A stretch of DNA of 64,000 nucleotides. It comes from Gemmatimonadota bacterium. GTDB taxonomy: Bacteria > Gemmatimonadota > Gemmatimonadetes > Gemmatimonadales > Gemmatimonadaceae. The notes under the pieces were generated by a model. That model ran no database searches. It was not told the DNA's origin and saw nothing but the letters and a program-made list of their open reading frames with translations. A program made the translations under genes and the position numbers. The stretch covers positions 62,001 through 126,000 of the forward strand of contig VGVM01000001.1 in NCBI GenBank assembly GCA_016874035.1, given 5' to 3'. Position 1 is the stretch's first letter; the number at the start of each line of letters is the position of its first letter. Below are positions 1-8,017 of this stretch, one piece after another.

Positions 1-823
1 GGAGGCCCTGTTCCTCGATCAGGCGAACGCCGTGCAGCGGGTTCAGCGCGGCCAGCACCTGGGGCGAGACCAGCATCTCACGCACGCCCAGCGCGGCAAG
101 CGTGCCGAACCACAACAGCATCACGGGCCCGAACAACGCACCCACCCGAGCGGTGCCGTGCCGTTGAAAGAAGAAGAGCCCGGCAATGATCACCACGGTC
201 AGCGGCACGATCGCCGCATGCAGCGCCGGCGTCACGACCGCCAGGCCCTCGACCGCGCTCAGCACCGACATCGCCGGCGTGATCGTCCCGTCTCCGTACA
301 GCAGCGCCGCGCCGATCAACGCCACGCTGATCAACACCGCTCGACGATACGGGTGCGTCGTATCGCGACTCGTGATGAGCGCGAGGAGCGCGAGGATGCC
401 GCCTTCGCCGCGGTTGTCGGCGCGCATGACGAACATGATGTACTTGATCGTGACGACGATCATCAACGACCAGACGATGAGCGAGAGCACGCCGAACACG
501 TGGTCCGGGGAGGCCGTCAGCGCATGCTCGGGACGGAAGCTCTCGCGGAACGCATACAGCGGACTGGTTCCGATATCGCCGTATACGATGCCAAGTGCCG
601 TGAGCATGAGCAGGCCCAGGCGACGGCCCGTCGGATTCGGGTCCACGTGCGGGCGCGGGGCCGGCACCGGAAACGCCGCGGTCGTGCCGCCCACGGGTGT
701 GGGCGTGCCGCCGCCAGGCACGGCGGGGGCCGCGCTGCTCGCTCGGGCGTGGTTCGCGCCGGCTGGGTCTGTCTGATCCGGCGTCGGGGACGCCGGTGCG
801 GGGTTGCCTTCGTCGGTGGCCAT
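1..823 (-). CDS. kup: Kup-family potassium uptake protein (3' end cut by window edge)
   Basis: Reading the complement from the ATG at 821-823, the frame stays open to base 1 and gives at least 274 residues, so the C-terminal half lies outside the window. After a Pro/Ala-rich cytoplasmic tail of about 65 residues come the Kup/HAK signatures GIVYGDIGTSPLYAF and, further on, YGDGTITPAMSVLSAVEG, together with four or five hydrophobic segments. Family knowledge: these are inner-membrane proton-coupled K+ importers of about 620-680 residues. The start has no clear Shine-Dalgarno sequence and lies only 18 bases beyond a perfect hairpin with a T-rich tail (841-867), so expression may depend on read-through. 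The family is secure; the start is likely. Confidence 0.93.
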   Translation of the reverse strand, partial: MATDEGNPAPASPTPDQTDPAGANHARASSAAPAVPGGGTPTPVGGTTAAFPVPAPRPHVDPNPTGRRLGLLMLTALGIVYGDIGTSPLYAFRESFRPEHALTASPDHVFGVLSLIVWSLMIVVTIKYIMFVMRADNRGEGGILALLALITSRDTTHPYRRAVLISVALIGAALLYGDGTITPAMSVLSAVEGLAVVTPALHAAIVPLTVVIIAGLFFFQRHGTARVGALFGPVMLLWFGTLAALGVREMLVSPQVLAALNPLHGVRLIEEQGL

Positions 824-829
824 CGGGCC

Positions 830-867
830 GAAAACACAAAACGGGTCGCGGACAGTCCGCGACCCGT
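830..867 (-). terminator. Intrinsic terminator after padR, abutting kup
   Basis: A perfect 12-bp inverted repeat (841-852 and 856-867, loop CAG) is followed on the minus strand by TTTGTGTTTT. It lies 55 bp past the PadR stop codon and ends just before the kup start, so it either ends padR transcription or acts as a conditional terminator in front of kup. Confidence 0.75.
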
Positions 868-921
868 CAGGGAATCTATGGGAGCACCGCCGCCGGTAAA
901 GCGACTGGCCGCAGGCGCGCG

Positions 922-1512
922 CTAGGCCGGTCGCCTCAACGCCTCAATCTCGCCGGCCGCCCTCCGCAGGATTTCGACAACCTTCGCAATTGTTTCGGGC
1001 GCCGCCGGCTGCCGCATCGTGGCCTTCCAGTAAGCGCGGCCCAGGTCGCCCATCGCTTCGTGGGCCGGGCGCACGCCATCGCCGAAGATCGATGCGCCCA
1101 GGTCCGCCAGCCGGCCCAGGATGTCGTCAACAGTCACTTGATGCTCACTCAGGTAGGCGCGTCCGGCGTCGGTGATCGCGTACACCTTCCGACCGCCTTC
1201 GTCGGCCGACGTCGCGTAGCCCATTTCCTCGAGCATGGTGAGCGTCGGATACACCGTCCCGGGGCTTGGCGCGTACTGGCCGCCGGAGCGCTCCTCCAGG
1301 TCCTTGATGATCTCGTACCCGTGCCGCGGTTTCTCCGCGAGCAGGCGTAGGATTACGAGGCGCAGGTCTCCCTGGTCGAATGTCCGACCGCCGCGCCGGT
1401 GGCCGCGACCTCGCGCGGCGCCAAAGAACGGACCGAACTCGCTCTCCCACTTCCAGCCCCACGACCTGCCAGCACCCGCCTGCCAGCCGTCGCCGCATCC
1501 GCGACCCCACAT
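922..1512 (-). CDS. PadR-family transcriptional regulator
   Basis: This 196-residue protein has a Gly/Trp/Arg-rich N-terminal stretch of about 45 residues. A PadR winged helix-turn-helix follows (about 46-120), with the typical LRLVILRLLAEKPRHGYEI helix and the GTVYPTLTMLEEMGY recognition region. A helical C-terminal part (about 125-196) is probably the dimerisation domain. PadR proteins are usually repressors, often of efflux or detoxification genes, and often autoregulate. An AT-rich palindrome and a direct repeat just upstream (1534-1563) are a natural operator for this protein. The ATG at 1510-1512 is preceded by a G-rich stretch that could serve as ribosome binding site. The ligand is not deducible. 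Confidence 0.9.
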   Translation of the reverse strand: MWGRGCGDGWQAGAGRSWGWKWESEFGPFFGAARGRGHRRGGRTFDQGDLRLVILRLLAEKPRHGYEIIKDLEERSGGQYAPSPGTVYPTLTMLEEMGYATSADEGGRKVYAITDAGRAYLSEHQVTVDDILGRLADLGASIFGDGVRPAHEAMGDLGRAYWKATMRQPAAPETIAKVVEILRRAAGEIEALRRPA

Positions 1513-1533
1513 CGTACACCCCCATAAAAAGAC

Positions 1534-1563
1534 ATATCTAAGATATATCGGTAAGATATATCG
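1534..1563. promoter_or_regulatory. Candidate PadR operator/promoter region
   Basis: In an otherwise GC-rich sequence, a short AT-rich block lies 21-51 bp upstream of the padR start. It holds a perfect palindrome ATATCT-A-AGATAT (1534-1546) and two direct copies of AAGATATATCG (1540-1550 and 1553-1563, 13-bp period). PadR proteins bind AT-rich dyads of this kind, so autoregulation is the simplest reading; binding itself is inferred. Confidence 0.55.
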
Positions 1564-1834
1564 TCAAGCGGCAAGGTGTCCGTCTTGCCAGGACCGGCGA
1601 GATCCAAACGACAATATTTTTCTTGTCGAGCTTCGGCGCCCTTGGCGATGCCGAATGGTCGTTTTTCGAACGGGGTCTCACCGGCGAAGCGCAAACCGAT
1701 GGACGCCCACCGAGTGTCCGAGTACGCACGACTCGCCCCCGACTTCGTTCGTGTCAGCACTGTGCGCTGGCGCGGACGCCCTGAGTAATTAATAATTGGC
1801 ATATCGGGGTCGAACCCCGGCTGCGATCAAGAGC
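1564..1834. other. Intergenic spacer between the padR operator and the TonB-like gene
   Basis: Together with the operator, this is the 322-bp divergent gap between padR and the TonB-like gene. Short open frames exist here, but none has a ribosome binding site or recognisable similarity. A small hairpin, CGGGGT-CGAA-CCCCG, at about 1805-1819 sits just before the TonB-like start. Nothing else is recognised. Confidence 0.5.
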
Positions 1835-2563
1835 ATGTTCGACGTCCTCCTCGAATCCAAGCACGTGCGACCGCCTCGCTCAATCGGGGCGACGATGGCG
1901 AGCGCCATCTTGCACGGCGGGCTCGTGCTCGGCTTGATCGGCAGCGGTACAGCCATCATCGCGCCGGATGTGGTCACCCCGATGTGGGAGCAGATCGCAC
2001 GCCTCATCCTCCCGCCGGATCGGGCGGCGCAGGTGGGTGACACTCCTGTCGCGTATTCAGGCGCCGCCGTGCTGGCGTCGCCCAAGGGCGAGCTGAAGGG
2101 CGTCCCCGTGGAGGCGGTCGAGAAGCCGCCCACGAGTACGAGCGAAGCGGTAACGCCGCTTCAGACATCCGAAGCCGCCGCGGCGCCCGGAATCGCCGCG
2201 CTGATCGAGGCGGCCCAGGCGGTGGGCGCGTTCAGTATCGTGGACGTGGATTCCGCCGCGGAGCGGGATCCGCTGAGCGCCGCGCCGGCGTACCCGCGCG
2301 AGTTGCTGACCAAGTCGGTCGAGGGCTACGCGACGATGCGGTTTGTCGTGGACTCGACCGGCCTGATTGACCTCGGGACGATCAAGGTGCTCGACAGCAC
2401 GCATCCGGCGTTCACGCAGGCGGTGCGCGATGCGATGCCGCGCATGCGCTTCCGACCCGCGAAGAACGGAGGCAACCCGGTGCGCCAGCTGGCGGAACAG
2501 CAGTTCAAGTTCGAGATCCGCAAACCTCCCAACACCGCGCGCGCGCCGAACCCGGAACGGTAG
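1835..2563 (+). CDS. TonB-like energy transducer (TonB C-terminal domain)
   Basis: This 242-residue protein starts with MFDVLLESKHVRPP, a beginning typical of TonB-like proteins in this kind of genome. I prefer this ATG to an in-frame start 39 bases upstream. A single membrane segment lies at about 20-45, followed by a Pro/Ala/Thr-rich periplasmic linker. A TonB C-terminal domain follows at about 160-232 (YPRELLTKSVEGYATMRFVV ... AMPRMRFRPA). Family role: couples the inner-membrane proton-motive force to outer-membrane receptors. No ExbB or ExbD genes are nearby. The window contains SusC/TonB-type receptors that such a protein could serve, but a specific partner is not shown. Confidence 0.85.
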   Translation: MFDVLLESKHVRPPRSIGATMASAILHGGLVLGLIGSGTAIIAPDVVTPMWEQIARLILPPDRAAQVGDTPVAYSGAAVLASPKGELKGVPVEAVEKPPTSTSEAVTPLQTSEAAAAPGIAALIEAAQAVGAFSIVDVDSAAERDPLSAAPAYPRELLTKSVEGYATMRFVVDSTGLIDLGTIKVLDSTHPAFTQAVRDAMPRMRFRPAKNGGNPVRQLAEQQFKFEIRKPPNTARAPNPER

Positions 2564-2589
2564 GGCGTTCGCTGCGCTTGGGGGGGAAA

Positions 2590-2622
2590 ACAAAGCGGCC
2601 CGGAGGTTCCGGGCCGCTTTGT
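2590..2622. terminator. Bidirectional intrinsic terminator
   Basis: A perfect 10-bp GC stem (2595-2604 and 2608-2617, loop GGT) is flanked by AAAACAAA on the left and TTTGT on the right. It separates the convergent TonB-like gene and ABC permease gene and can end transcription from both sides. Confidence 0.85.
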
Positions 2623-2641
2623 CGTAGGGTCTCCTGCGCCG

Positions 2642-3862
2642 CTATTCGAATCGCAGCGCGACGATCGGGTCCATGGTCGCGGCGCGCCGGGCCGGGTAGA
2701 CACCGAACACGATCCCGACGAACGCGGAGAATCCGAACGCGATTGCGACCGAGTCCGCACCGATCGCCGTGGGCCAACCGAACTTCGACGTGACGAGCAA
2801 TCCGCCGCCGACGCCCGCCGCGATGCCGAGTGCGCCGCCGACCATGCAAAGCACGATCGCCTCGATCAGGAATTGGAACATGATGTTGAGGCGAGTTGCG
2901 CCAAGGGCCTTCCGGACACCGATCTCACGCGTGCGTTCCGTGACGGACACCAGCATGATGTTCATGATGCCGATACCGCCCACCACGAGCGAGACGGCCG
3001 CAATGCCCGCGAGCAGCAACCCCATGGTCTGCGTGGTCTCGGAGAGCGTGTTCAGGAAGTCCGACTGGCTGCGGATCTGGAAATCGTCCTCGCGGCCCGG
3101 CCGCAGGCGGTGTTCGCGGCGGAGGATCGTCTGGATGTTCGCCATGGTCTCGGGAATCTCGGCCTCGCTCGGCGCGAGCACGCCGATCGAGCGAACGCGG
3201 TTGTTGCCGAGCACGCGAAAGCGAGCGGTCTCGATGGGGATCAGGATCTGTTCGTCCGGGTTCCCGAAGCCACCGCCGGAGCCCTTGGTCTTGAACGCGC
3301 CCACCACCTCGAACTGGATACCGCGGATCCGGATCGTCTCACCAATGAGCGCTTCGGCGGTTTCGAGGCCGAGGTTCGTTGCCACGGCGGGACCGATGAC
3401 CGCGACGCGCCGCCGCGTCTGGTCTTCGGCATGGGTGAAGAAGCGCCCGAACTCGACTACGTAATTGCGCACCTCGGGGTAGTTCGACGTGCTCCCGATG
3501 ATGGAGACGTTTGTGTTCTTCGTGCCATACACCACTTGCAGGCGCCCTTCCATCTCCGGCTGGACTGCCAGCATGTGTGTGCCGCGATCGGCGAGCGCCT
3601 GCGCGTCGTCGGTCGTGAGCCGCGCGCCACCGCCGCCCGTGCGAATGCCGCCCCCCATCGCTTGGCCCGGGTTCACGGTCAACAGGGTGGTGCCGAGCGC
3701 AGTGATGCGGTCATTGATTTGCTTCTGTGCGCCGTTGCCGAGCGCGACGACCGCGATGACAGCCGCGACGCCGATCACGATGCCGAGCATCGTGAGCAGC
3801 GACCGCAGCTTATTCGCGCGGAGCGCCCCGAGGGCAACGCGAATTGTTTCGCCGATGAGCAT
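2642..3862 (-). CDS. MacB/FtsX-type ABC transporter permease
   Basis: The protein has 406 residues starting at MLIGETIRVALGAL; a GAGG ribosome binding site lies about 8 bases upstream, so a longer in-frame extension is not used. It has the MacB layout: one N-terminal membrane helix (LRSLLTMLGIVIGVAAVIAV), a large periplasmic MacB_PCD domain (about 45-270), and three C-terminal helices with the FtsX signature (ERTREIGVRKALGAT). Such permeases need a separate or fused ATPase, and none is encoded next to it. It is the last gene of a leftward run that also encodes a TolC protein and an HlyD-type adaptor, which points to a tripartite exporter. The substrate is unknown. Confidence 0.92.
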   Translation of the reverse strand: MLIGETIRVALGALRANKLRSLLTMLGIVIGVAAVIAVVALGNGAQKQINDRITALGTTLLTVNPGQAMGGGIRTGGGGARLTTDDAQALADRGTHMLAVQPEMEGRLQVVYGTKNTNVSIIGSTSNYPEVRNYVVEFGRFFTHAEDQTRRRVAVIGPAVATNLGLETAEALIGETIRIRGIQFEVVGAFKTKGSGGGFGNPDEQILIPIETARFRVLGNNRVRSIGVLAPSEAEIPETMANIQTILRREHRLRPGREDDFQIRSQSDFLNTLSETTQTMGLLLAGIAAVSLVVGGIGIMNIMLVSVTERTREIGVRKALGATRLNIMFQFLIEAIVLCMVGGALGIAAGVGGGLLVTSKFGWPTAIGADSVAIAFGFSAFVGIVFGVYPARRAATMDPIVALRFE

Positions 3863-3905
3863 CTGGGCTACCTCAAGTTCGTGGGCGTGAGTACTAGCGC
3901 CGTGA

Positions 3906-5825
3906 TCAGTTCCCGCGCCCGCCGCCGCCCGGGCCACCACCACCACCGCCGGGGGGGCCACCCATCCCGCCGCGCCCACCACCCATTCCACCGCCCCCAA
4001 GTGGGCTCGCCATCGCCCTCGTGCGGTCCATCTGTTCCTGTCGGCGCAGCTGCAGGATTGCCGCCGCCATCAGCGCCACCCGCTCGCCTTCCTCCAGGCC
4101 GCTGACCACCTCGGTGAAATCGTAGTTCGCGATCCCGAGCCGAAGCACGCGTGGCTCCCAGCCGCCGGCTTCCTTCTGCACGAAGACCATGCCAGAGCGC
4201 GGTGTTGCGTTCGGGTCGGTGCGGCCGCGGGCGCCTTGGCGTCCTCCGCCGAATCCGCCGCCAAAGCCGCCGCCGTTGCGACCACCGGCGCGGCCGCCAC
4301 CCATCGCGTTCGCCTGCTGTCCACCTTGGTTGCCGCCGCGAGCCGCAGCGTTGGGGCCTTGAGGCCCGGCGGCATTCTGGCCGCCCATGTTCATGCCACC
4401 GCGTCCGCCGCCGCCCTGCCGGAACCGGCAGGCGTTGGCCACCTGCTGGTCAACGCCAAGGTCGCGGTAGGCCGACTCCATCGTCGCGCGCATGGCCTCG
4501 CGGTCCGCATTCGGGTCGCGCATCTGCGTGCGGAGGTCGTCGAGGCGCTTCGCGACCGCGGGCTTCGCCTTCAGCGCGTCGTCAACCTTCTTGCAGTCGG
4601 CGTCGCTGACTTCCGGCATCTGGAAGCCGCGCCCGCCGCCACCGCCACGGCGACCACCGCCCTGGTTCCCAGCCTGATTACCACCCTGCACGAGCGCGAA
4701 CGAGATCTCCGCGCGACTCGTCTGGGCCTGGCCACCTTGCCGGCCACCGCCGGGCGGATTCCCGCCTCCGGCGCTGCCACCAGGTGCCGTCATACCACCT
4801 GCGCCAGGTGCGCCCCCACCATTTCCGCCGCGCCCGCCGCCCATACCGCCGCGTCCACCTGACGGCATCACCGCGGCGCGCACACTGTCCGGGTTGAGGC
4901 CGAGCGCCTTCGCGGCCTGTTCGTACTCCCGTGTGGACCGGATCGCGTCGTTCGGGACGCTGAGCACACCCTGTCGCTCATCCGTCCGGACGCTGACTTC
5001 GCCGTTCATACCCGGGCGGAGCAGGCCTTCGGAGTTGTCGAGTGAGACGAGCACCGGGAACATCGTCACGTTCTGCTGCACGACGGCCTGTGGTTCGACC
5101 TTCTCGACCGTGCCGTTGAACGCGCGCTCAGGGAATGCGTCAACCGTGACGACGGCATCCTGTCCGAGCTGCAGTTGGCCGATTTCCGTCTCGCTGACGA
5201 GCGCGCGTGCGCGCACCTGGGAAAGGTCGGCCATGGTCGCGATCACGGTGCCGGCGCTCACGCCGCCCGAGCCGGCCTGGATGACCTGACCCTTGGCGAC
5301 CGGACGGGTCAGGACGGTGCCCTCGACGGCCGCGACGACGCGCGAGTCCGTGATGCGCTGCTTCTGGATCGTGACCTGGGTCTCGGCGCGATTGAGCGAC
5401 GCGCGGCTGTTGGCTTCCGAGTTCTGCGACTGTTCGAGGACGTCCTTCGTGATCACGCGCTGGTCGAACAGCGCCGTATTCCGCTCGAGCACCGTCTTCG
5501 CGACGTTGTAGGCCGAGCGCGCGGCCTCGAGGTCCGCGAGGTTCTGCAGCAGCGTCGTGTGGAGATCGGTGGTGTCGAGCTGGACGATGAGATCGCCCGG
5601 GCGCACATAGCTCCCCACCTCGATGCCCATGTCCAGCACCTGGCCCGACGCGGTCTTCGACTTGACCTCGACAACCTGGATGGGCTCGATGACTCCGGTT
5701 GCCTCGGCGTTCACGACGATATCACGGCGCTGCACCGTCGCAGTCTGCACTTGCACGCTGGTCGCCTGCTCCTTGTTGCAGGCGACGACGGTGAAGGCGG
5801 CGAGGGCGAATATTCTGCGATTCAC
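3906..5825 (-). CDS. HlyD/RND-type periplasmic adaptor lipoprotein with glycine-rich insert
   Basis: This 639-residue adaptor is well above the usual size of about 380-450. The N-terminus ends in a lipobox-like VVAC at residue 16. Next come a barrel-sandwich/lipoyl half (about 45-90), a coiled-coil hairpin (about 95-160), the second lipoyl half (about 165-195) and a beta-barrel domain (about 200-300). A long Gly/Arg-rich, low-complexity region (about 320-545) then interrupts the C-terminal part. Inside it sits a helical block of about 65 residues with two cysteines (DADCKKVDDAL ... ANACRF). The membrane-proximal part resumes at about 550, and the protein ends in another Gly-rich tail. It should link the MacB-type permease (44 bp downstream) to the TolC protein upstream. 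Confidence 0.9.
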   Translation of the reverse strand: MNRRIFALAAFTVVACNKEQATSVQVQTATVQRRDIVVNAEATGVIEPIQVVEVKSKTASGQVLDMGIEVGSYVRPGDLIVQLDTTDLHTTLLQNLADLEAARSAYNVAKTVLERNTALFDQRVITKDVLEQSQNSEANSRASLNRAETQVTIQKQRITDSRVVAAVEGTVLTRPVAKGQVIQAGSGGVSAGTVIATMADLSQVRARALVSETEIGQLQLGQDAVVTVDAFPERAFNGTVEKVEPQAVVQQNVTMFPVLVSLDNSEGLLRPGMNGEVSVRTDERQGVLSVPNDAIRSTREYEQAAKALGLNPDSVRAAVMPSGGRGGMGGGRGGNGGGAPGAGGMTAPGGSAGGGNPPGGGRQGGQAQTSRAEISFALVQGGNQAGNQGGGRRGGGGGRGFQMPEVSDADCKKVDDALKAKPAVAKRLDDLRTQMRDPNADREAMRATMESAYRDLGVDQQVANACRFRQGGGGRGGMNMGGQNAAGPQGPNAAARGGNQGGQQANAMGGGRAGGRNGGGFGGGFGGGRQGARGRTDPNATPRSGMVFVQKEAGGWEPRVLRLGIANYDFTEVVSGLEEGERVALMAAAILQLRRQEQMDRTRAMASPLGGGGMGGGRGGMGGPPGGGGGGPGGGGRGN

Positions 5826-5916
5826 TGCGGACTCCCGGTGAGGACGAAAAACGTCGGTAAAGAAGACAAAGGTGCTGCGCTGGTGTTGTTGCTCTTCATG
5901 AAGCGGAGGCGGCCTG

Positions 5917-7242
5917 CTAGCGCAGGTCGCGTCCGATGATGGATTCGATGTTGGCCTTCGCGATGCGCGCGTTCTGCCGCGATGTGATCAGCTGCGTGCG
6001 AGCGTTGTCCAGCGAGGTCTGCGCGGTGAGCAGGTCAAGCACCTGCTTGGTGCCGAGGTTGTACTGCTGCTGCACGACGCGCACGTTCTCCTCGGCGGCG
6101 GCGATCTGGAGCCGGTTGAGCTCGATCGAGGCCATCGCCGTGCGGAACGTGTTCAGCTGTTGCGTGAGGTTCTGCTGGACCAGGAAGCGCTGGTCGCGAA
6201 GGTTGGCTTCCGCGTTTTCGTGGGTCGTGCGCGCGTTGGCGCGCTGCTGTTCGCGCTGGAAGTTGTCCCAGAACGTGTAGTTGAAGCCGAAGTTCAGGCC
6301 CGTGCTTGTGCCGTTGGGCCCGTCAGCAAACTGGAACTTCTGCGAGTTCTCGATTGTCCAGCCGTAACTCGCGCCCATCGTGAACGTGGGGAAGTAGCGC
6401 GAGTTCGCCTGCCGCCGGCTCGCTTCGGCCGAGCGAACCTGCGCGGTGCTCTGCGTGACCTGCGGACCGATCAGGGCGAGCCGCAGCAGTTCCGCTTCGC
6501 TCACGCCGAGCGGCGTCACTTCCGCCGTGTCGTTTGGCATGGCCGTCACGGTGAATGTCGTGGCGGCGTACCGGGTGAGCTGGGCGTTTGCGTTGGCGAC
6601 CGCATTGTCGGCGTTGAGGATCGCTTGCCGAGCCTGACCGATCGCGATCGCCGCCGAGAGCGAATCCGTTCGCGTGGCGGAACCGGCGTTCATCTTCGCG
6701 GTGGCGACCGCGAGCTGCTGGCGCGCCTGCTCGAGCTGCCGGTCCGCCGCAGCCCGCTGTTCGCGCGCGGTCAGGACGGCGTAGTAGGCCGTCTTGACGT
6801 TCAGTGCGACCGAGTAGCGAGCGGTCACGATGGCGGCTTCGTTGGCATCGAGGTTCGCCCGCGACGTACGGAGGGCGTTCCAACGCTGGCCGCCGTCGAA
6901 CAGCGTGAAGTTGCCGATCGAGAGGTTGCGGCCGAACGACCACGGAGTGGCGGTGGAGGGCAGCTTGACACCTTCCGCATAGCGGTCGCCACCACGCTGG
7001 CTCCAGCTGGAGCCGATGCCAAGTGTCGGGATGAACCCGAGGTCGAACCAGCTGCGTCGGACCTGCATCTCCGCGTTGCGCACAGTGTTTCGCGCCTGCA
7101 CGGTCTGCGGCTGGTTCAGCTGGGCGAGGCGCACGGCCTCGTCCAGCGAAATCGGACGCGCGTCGCCCACGGCCTGCGCGCTCGCCGTGCCCGCGGCGAC
7201 GGCAACCGTCGCTGCGATCCTGATCATCGTCCTACCGGTCAT
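5917..7242 (-). CDS. TolC-family outer membrane efflux protein
   Basis: The 441-residue form starts at MTGRTMIRIAATVAV, giving a normal signal peptide that ends near TASA-QA; an ATG five codons later is also possible. Two outer-membrane-efflux repeats are visible (about 30-215 and 235-435), with long Ala/Gln/Asn-rich amphipathic helices and the typical SLDEAVRLAQLNQP and GASYGWTIEN segments. The start overlaps the end of the Spy-like gene by 11 bases, implying translational coupling. It supplies the outer-membrane channel of the exporter encoded by the following adaptor and permease genes. Confidence 0.93.
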   Translation of the reverse strand: MTGRTMIRIAATVAVAAGTASAQAVGDARPISLDEAVRLAQLNQPQTVQARNTVRNAEMQVRRSWFDLGFIPTLGIGSSWSQRGGDRYAEGVKLPSTATPWSFGRNLSIGNFTLFDGGQRWNALRTSRANLDANEAAIVTARYSVALNVKTAYYAVLTAREQRAAADRQLEQARQQLAVATAKMNAGSATRTDSLSAAIAIGQARQAILNADNAVANANAQLTRYAATTFTVTAMPNDTAEVTPLGVSEAELLRLALIGPQVTQSTAQVRSAEASRRQANSRYFPTFTMGASYGWTIENSQKFQFADGPNGTSTGLNFGFNYTFWDNFQREQQRANARTTHENAEANLRDQRFLVQQNLTQQLNTFRTAMASIELNRLQIAAAEENVRVVQQQYNLGTKQVLDLLTAQTSLDNARTQLITSRQNARIAKANIESIIGRDLR

Positions 7243-7636
7243 TGCCCCGTCCCCCGCGCGCCGAGCGTTCCCGCCGGGCCGCCTGCATCTGGTCGTAGAT
7301 CGCCTTCTGCTCCGATGTGAGCAGTTGCGTAAAGCGCTGGCGCCATTCGGCTTCGATCGAATCCTGCGCCGCGCGGACGGGTTCAAGAATCGCCCTGCGC
7401 TGCTCCATCAGGGCCTTGTACTTGCGCTCACGCTCGTCGAGCATCGTGCCCGCTGAGTCCCGCTGGGCAGGCGTGAGCTTCAACTCATCGAAAAACCGTG
7501 TGCGAAAACTCCCCGTGTCACGCGGCCGCGTGTTGCCGGATGAAGGCACCATCCGGTCCACGGCGAGCGCGATCGTCGCCCCGGCCAGCGCGGCGCCGAG
7601 ATACATCGCGATCGCGAGACTCTTGGTCCGAGTCAC
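7232..7636 (-). CDS. Spy/CpxP-like membrane-anchored periplasmic protein
   Basis: A 134-residue protein with one N-terminal membrane segment (about 8-28) and a helical, highly charged periplasmic part. This part carries two LTxxQ-type motifs, LTPAQRD (about 54-60) and LTSEQKAIYDQM (about 105-116), as in Spy, CpxP and ZraP-type proteins. Family knowledge: such proteins act as periplasmic chaperones or as metal or misfolded-protein sensors. It is encoded 9 bases after the anti-sigma gene and overlaps the TolC gene, so it may serve as a sensor or chaperone of this envelope-stress exporter; that role is inferred. Confidence 0.7.
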   Translation of the reverse strand: MTRTKSLAIAMYLGAALAGATIALAVDRMVPSSGNTRPRDTGSFRTRFFDELKLTPAQRDSAGTMLDERERKYKALMEQRRAILEPVRAAQDSIEAEWRQRFTQLLTSEQKAIYDQMQAARRERSARGGRGNDR

Positions 7637-7645
7637 GTCAGCGAC

Positions 7646-8017
7646 CTATTGGTGGCCGGTGAGCCGGCGCAGGGTTGCCTGCTCCGCGGAGATGGGCTCA
7701 CGCTGCGCGAGCGCGGATTCGAGCCCGGGGACTTCCTCGATGACGGCGTCGATGGCGAGTTCCTGCTCCCGGAGGTTCTGGGCACGCAGGAAGAGTCCCG
7801 CCGCCAGCAGCACGGCCGCTGCGGCAGCCGCAAGGCCCCAGCGAGTCCACCGCTCGCCGACCGACCACCAGGCGTCCGCATCGTCGAGGGCGCCCATGAT
7901 ACGCGCCTCGAGCGCGGTCCAGTACGCCGGATCGGTGGGCGCGGCATACACGCCACGCAGCGCCTCGGTGACCGCGTCGTCGCGGACGAGTTCGGGACCT
8001 CGGATGTCGTTGCTCAT
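7646..8017 (-). CDS. Membrane anti-sigma factor-like protein
   Basis: This 123-residue protein has a cytoplasmic N-terminal half (1-60), one membrane helix (about 61-78, GLAAAAAAVLLAAGLFL) and a short periplasmic tail. It lacks the HxxxCxxC zinc motif of ZAS-type anti-sigmas. Its ATG overlaps the stop of the ECF sigma gene in an ATGA junction, the classic arrangement for a co-translated anti-sigma factor. The assignment rests on topology and position, not on a recognised domain. Confidence 0.65.
   Translation of the reverse strand: MSNDIRGPELVRDDAVTEALRGVYAAPTDPAYWTALEARIMGALDDADAWWSVGERWTRWGLAAAAAAVLLAAGLFLRAQNLREQELAIDAVIEEVPGLESALAQREPISAEQATLRRLTGHQ

Noticed and set aside
1805..1819. CGGGGT-CGAA-CCCCG hairpin resembling a tRNA T-arm
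   Set aside because: The loop is too short for a T-loop, and there is no anticodon arm or acceptor stem around it.
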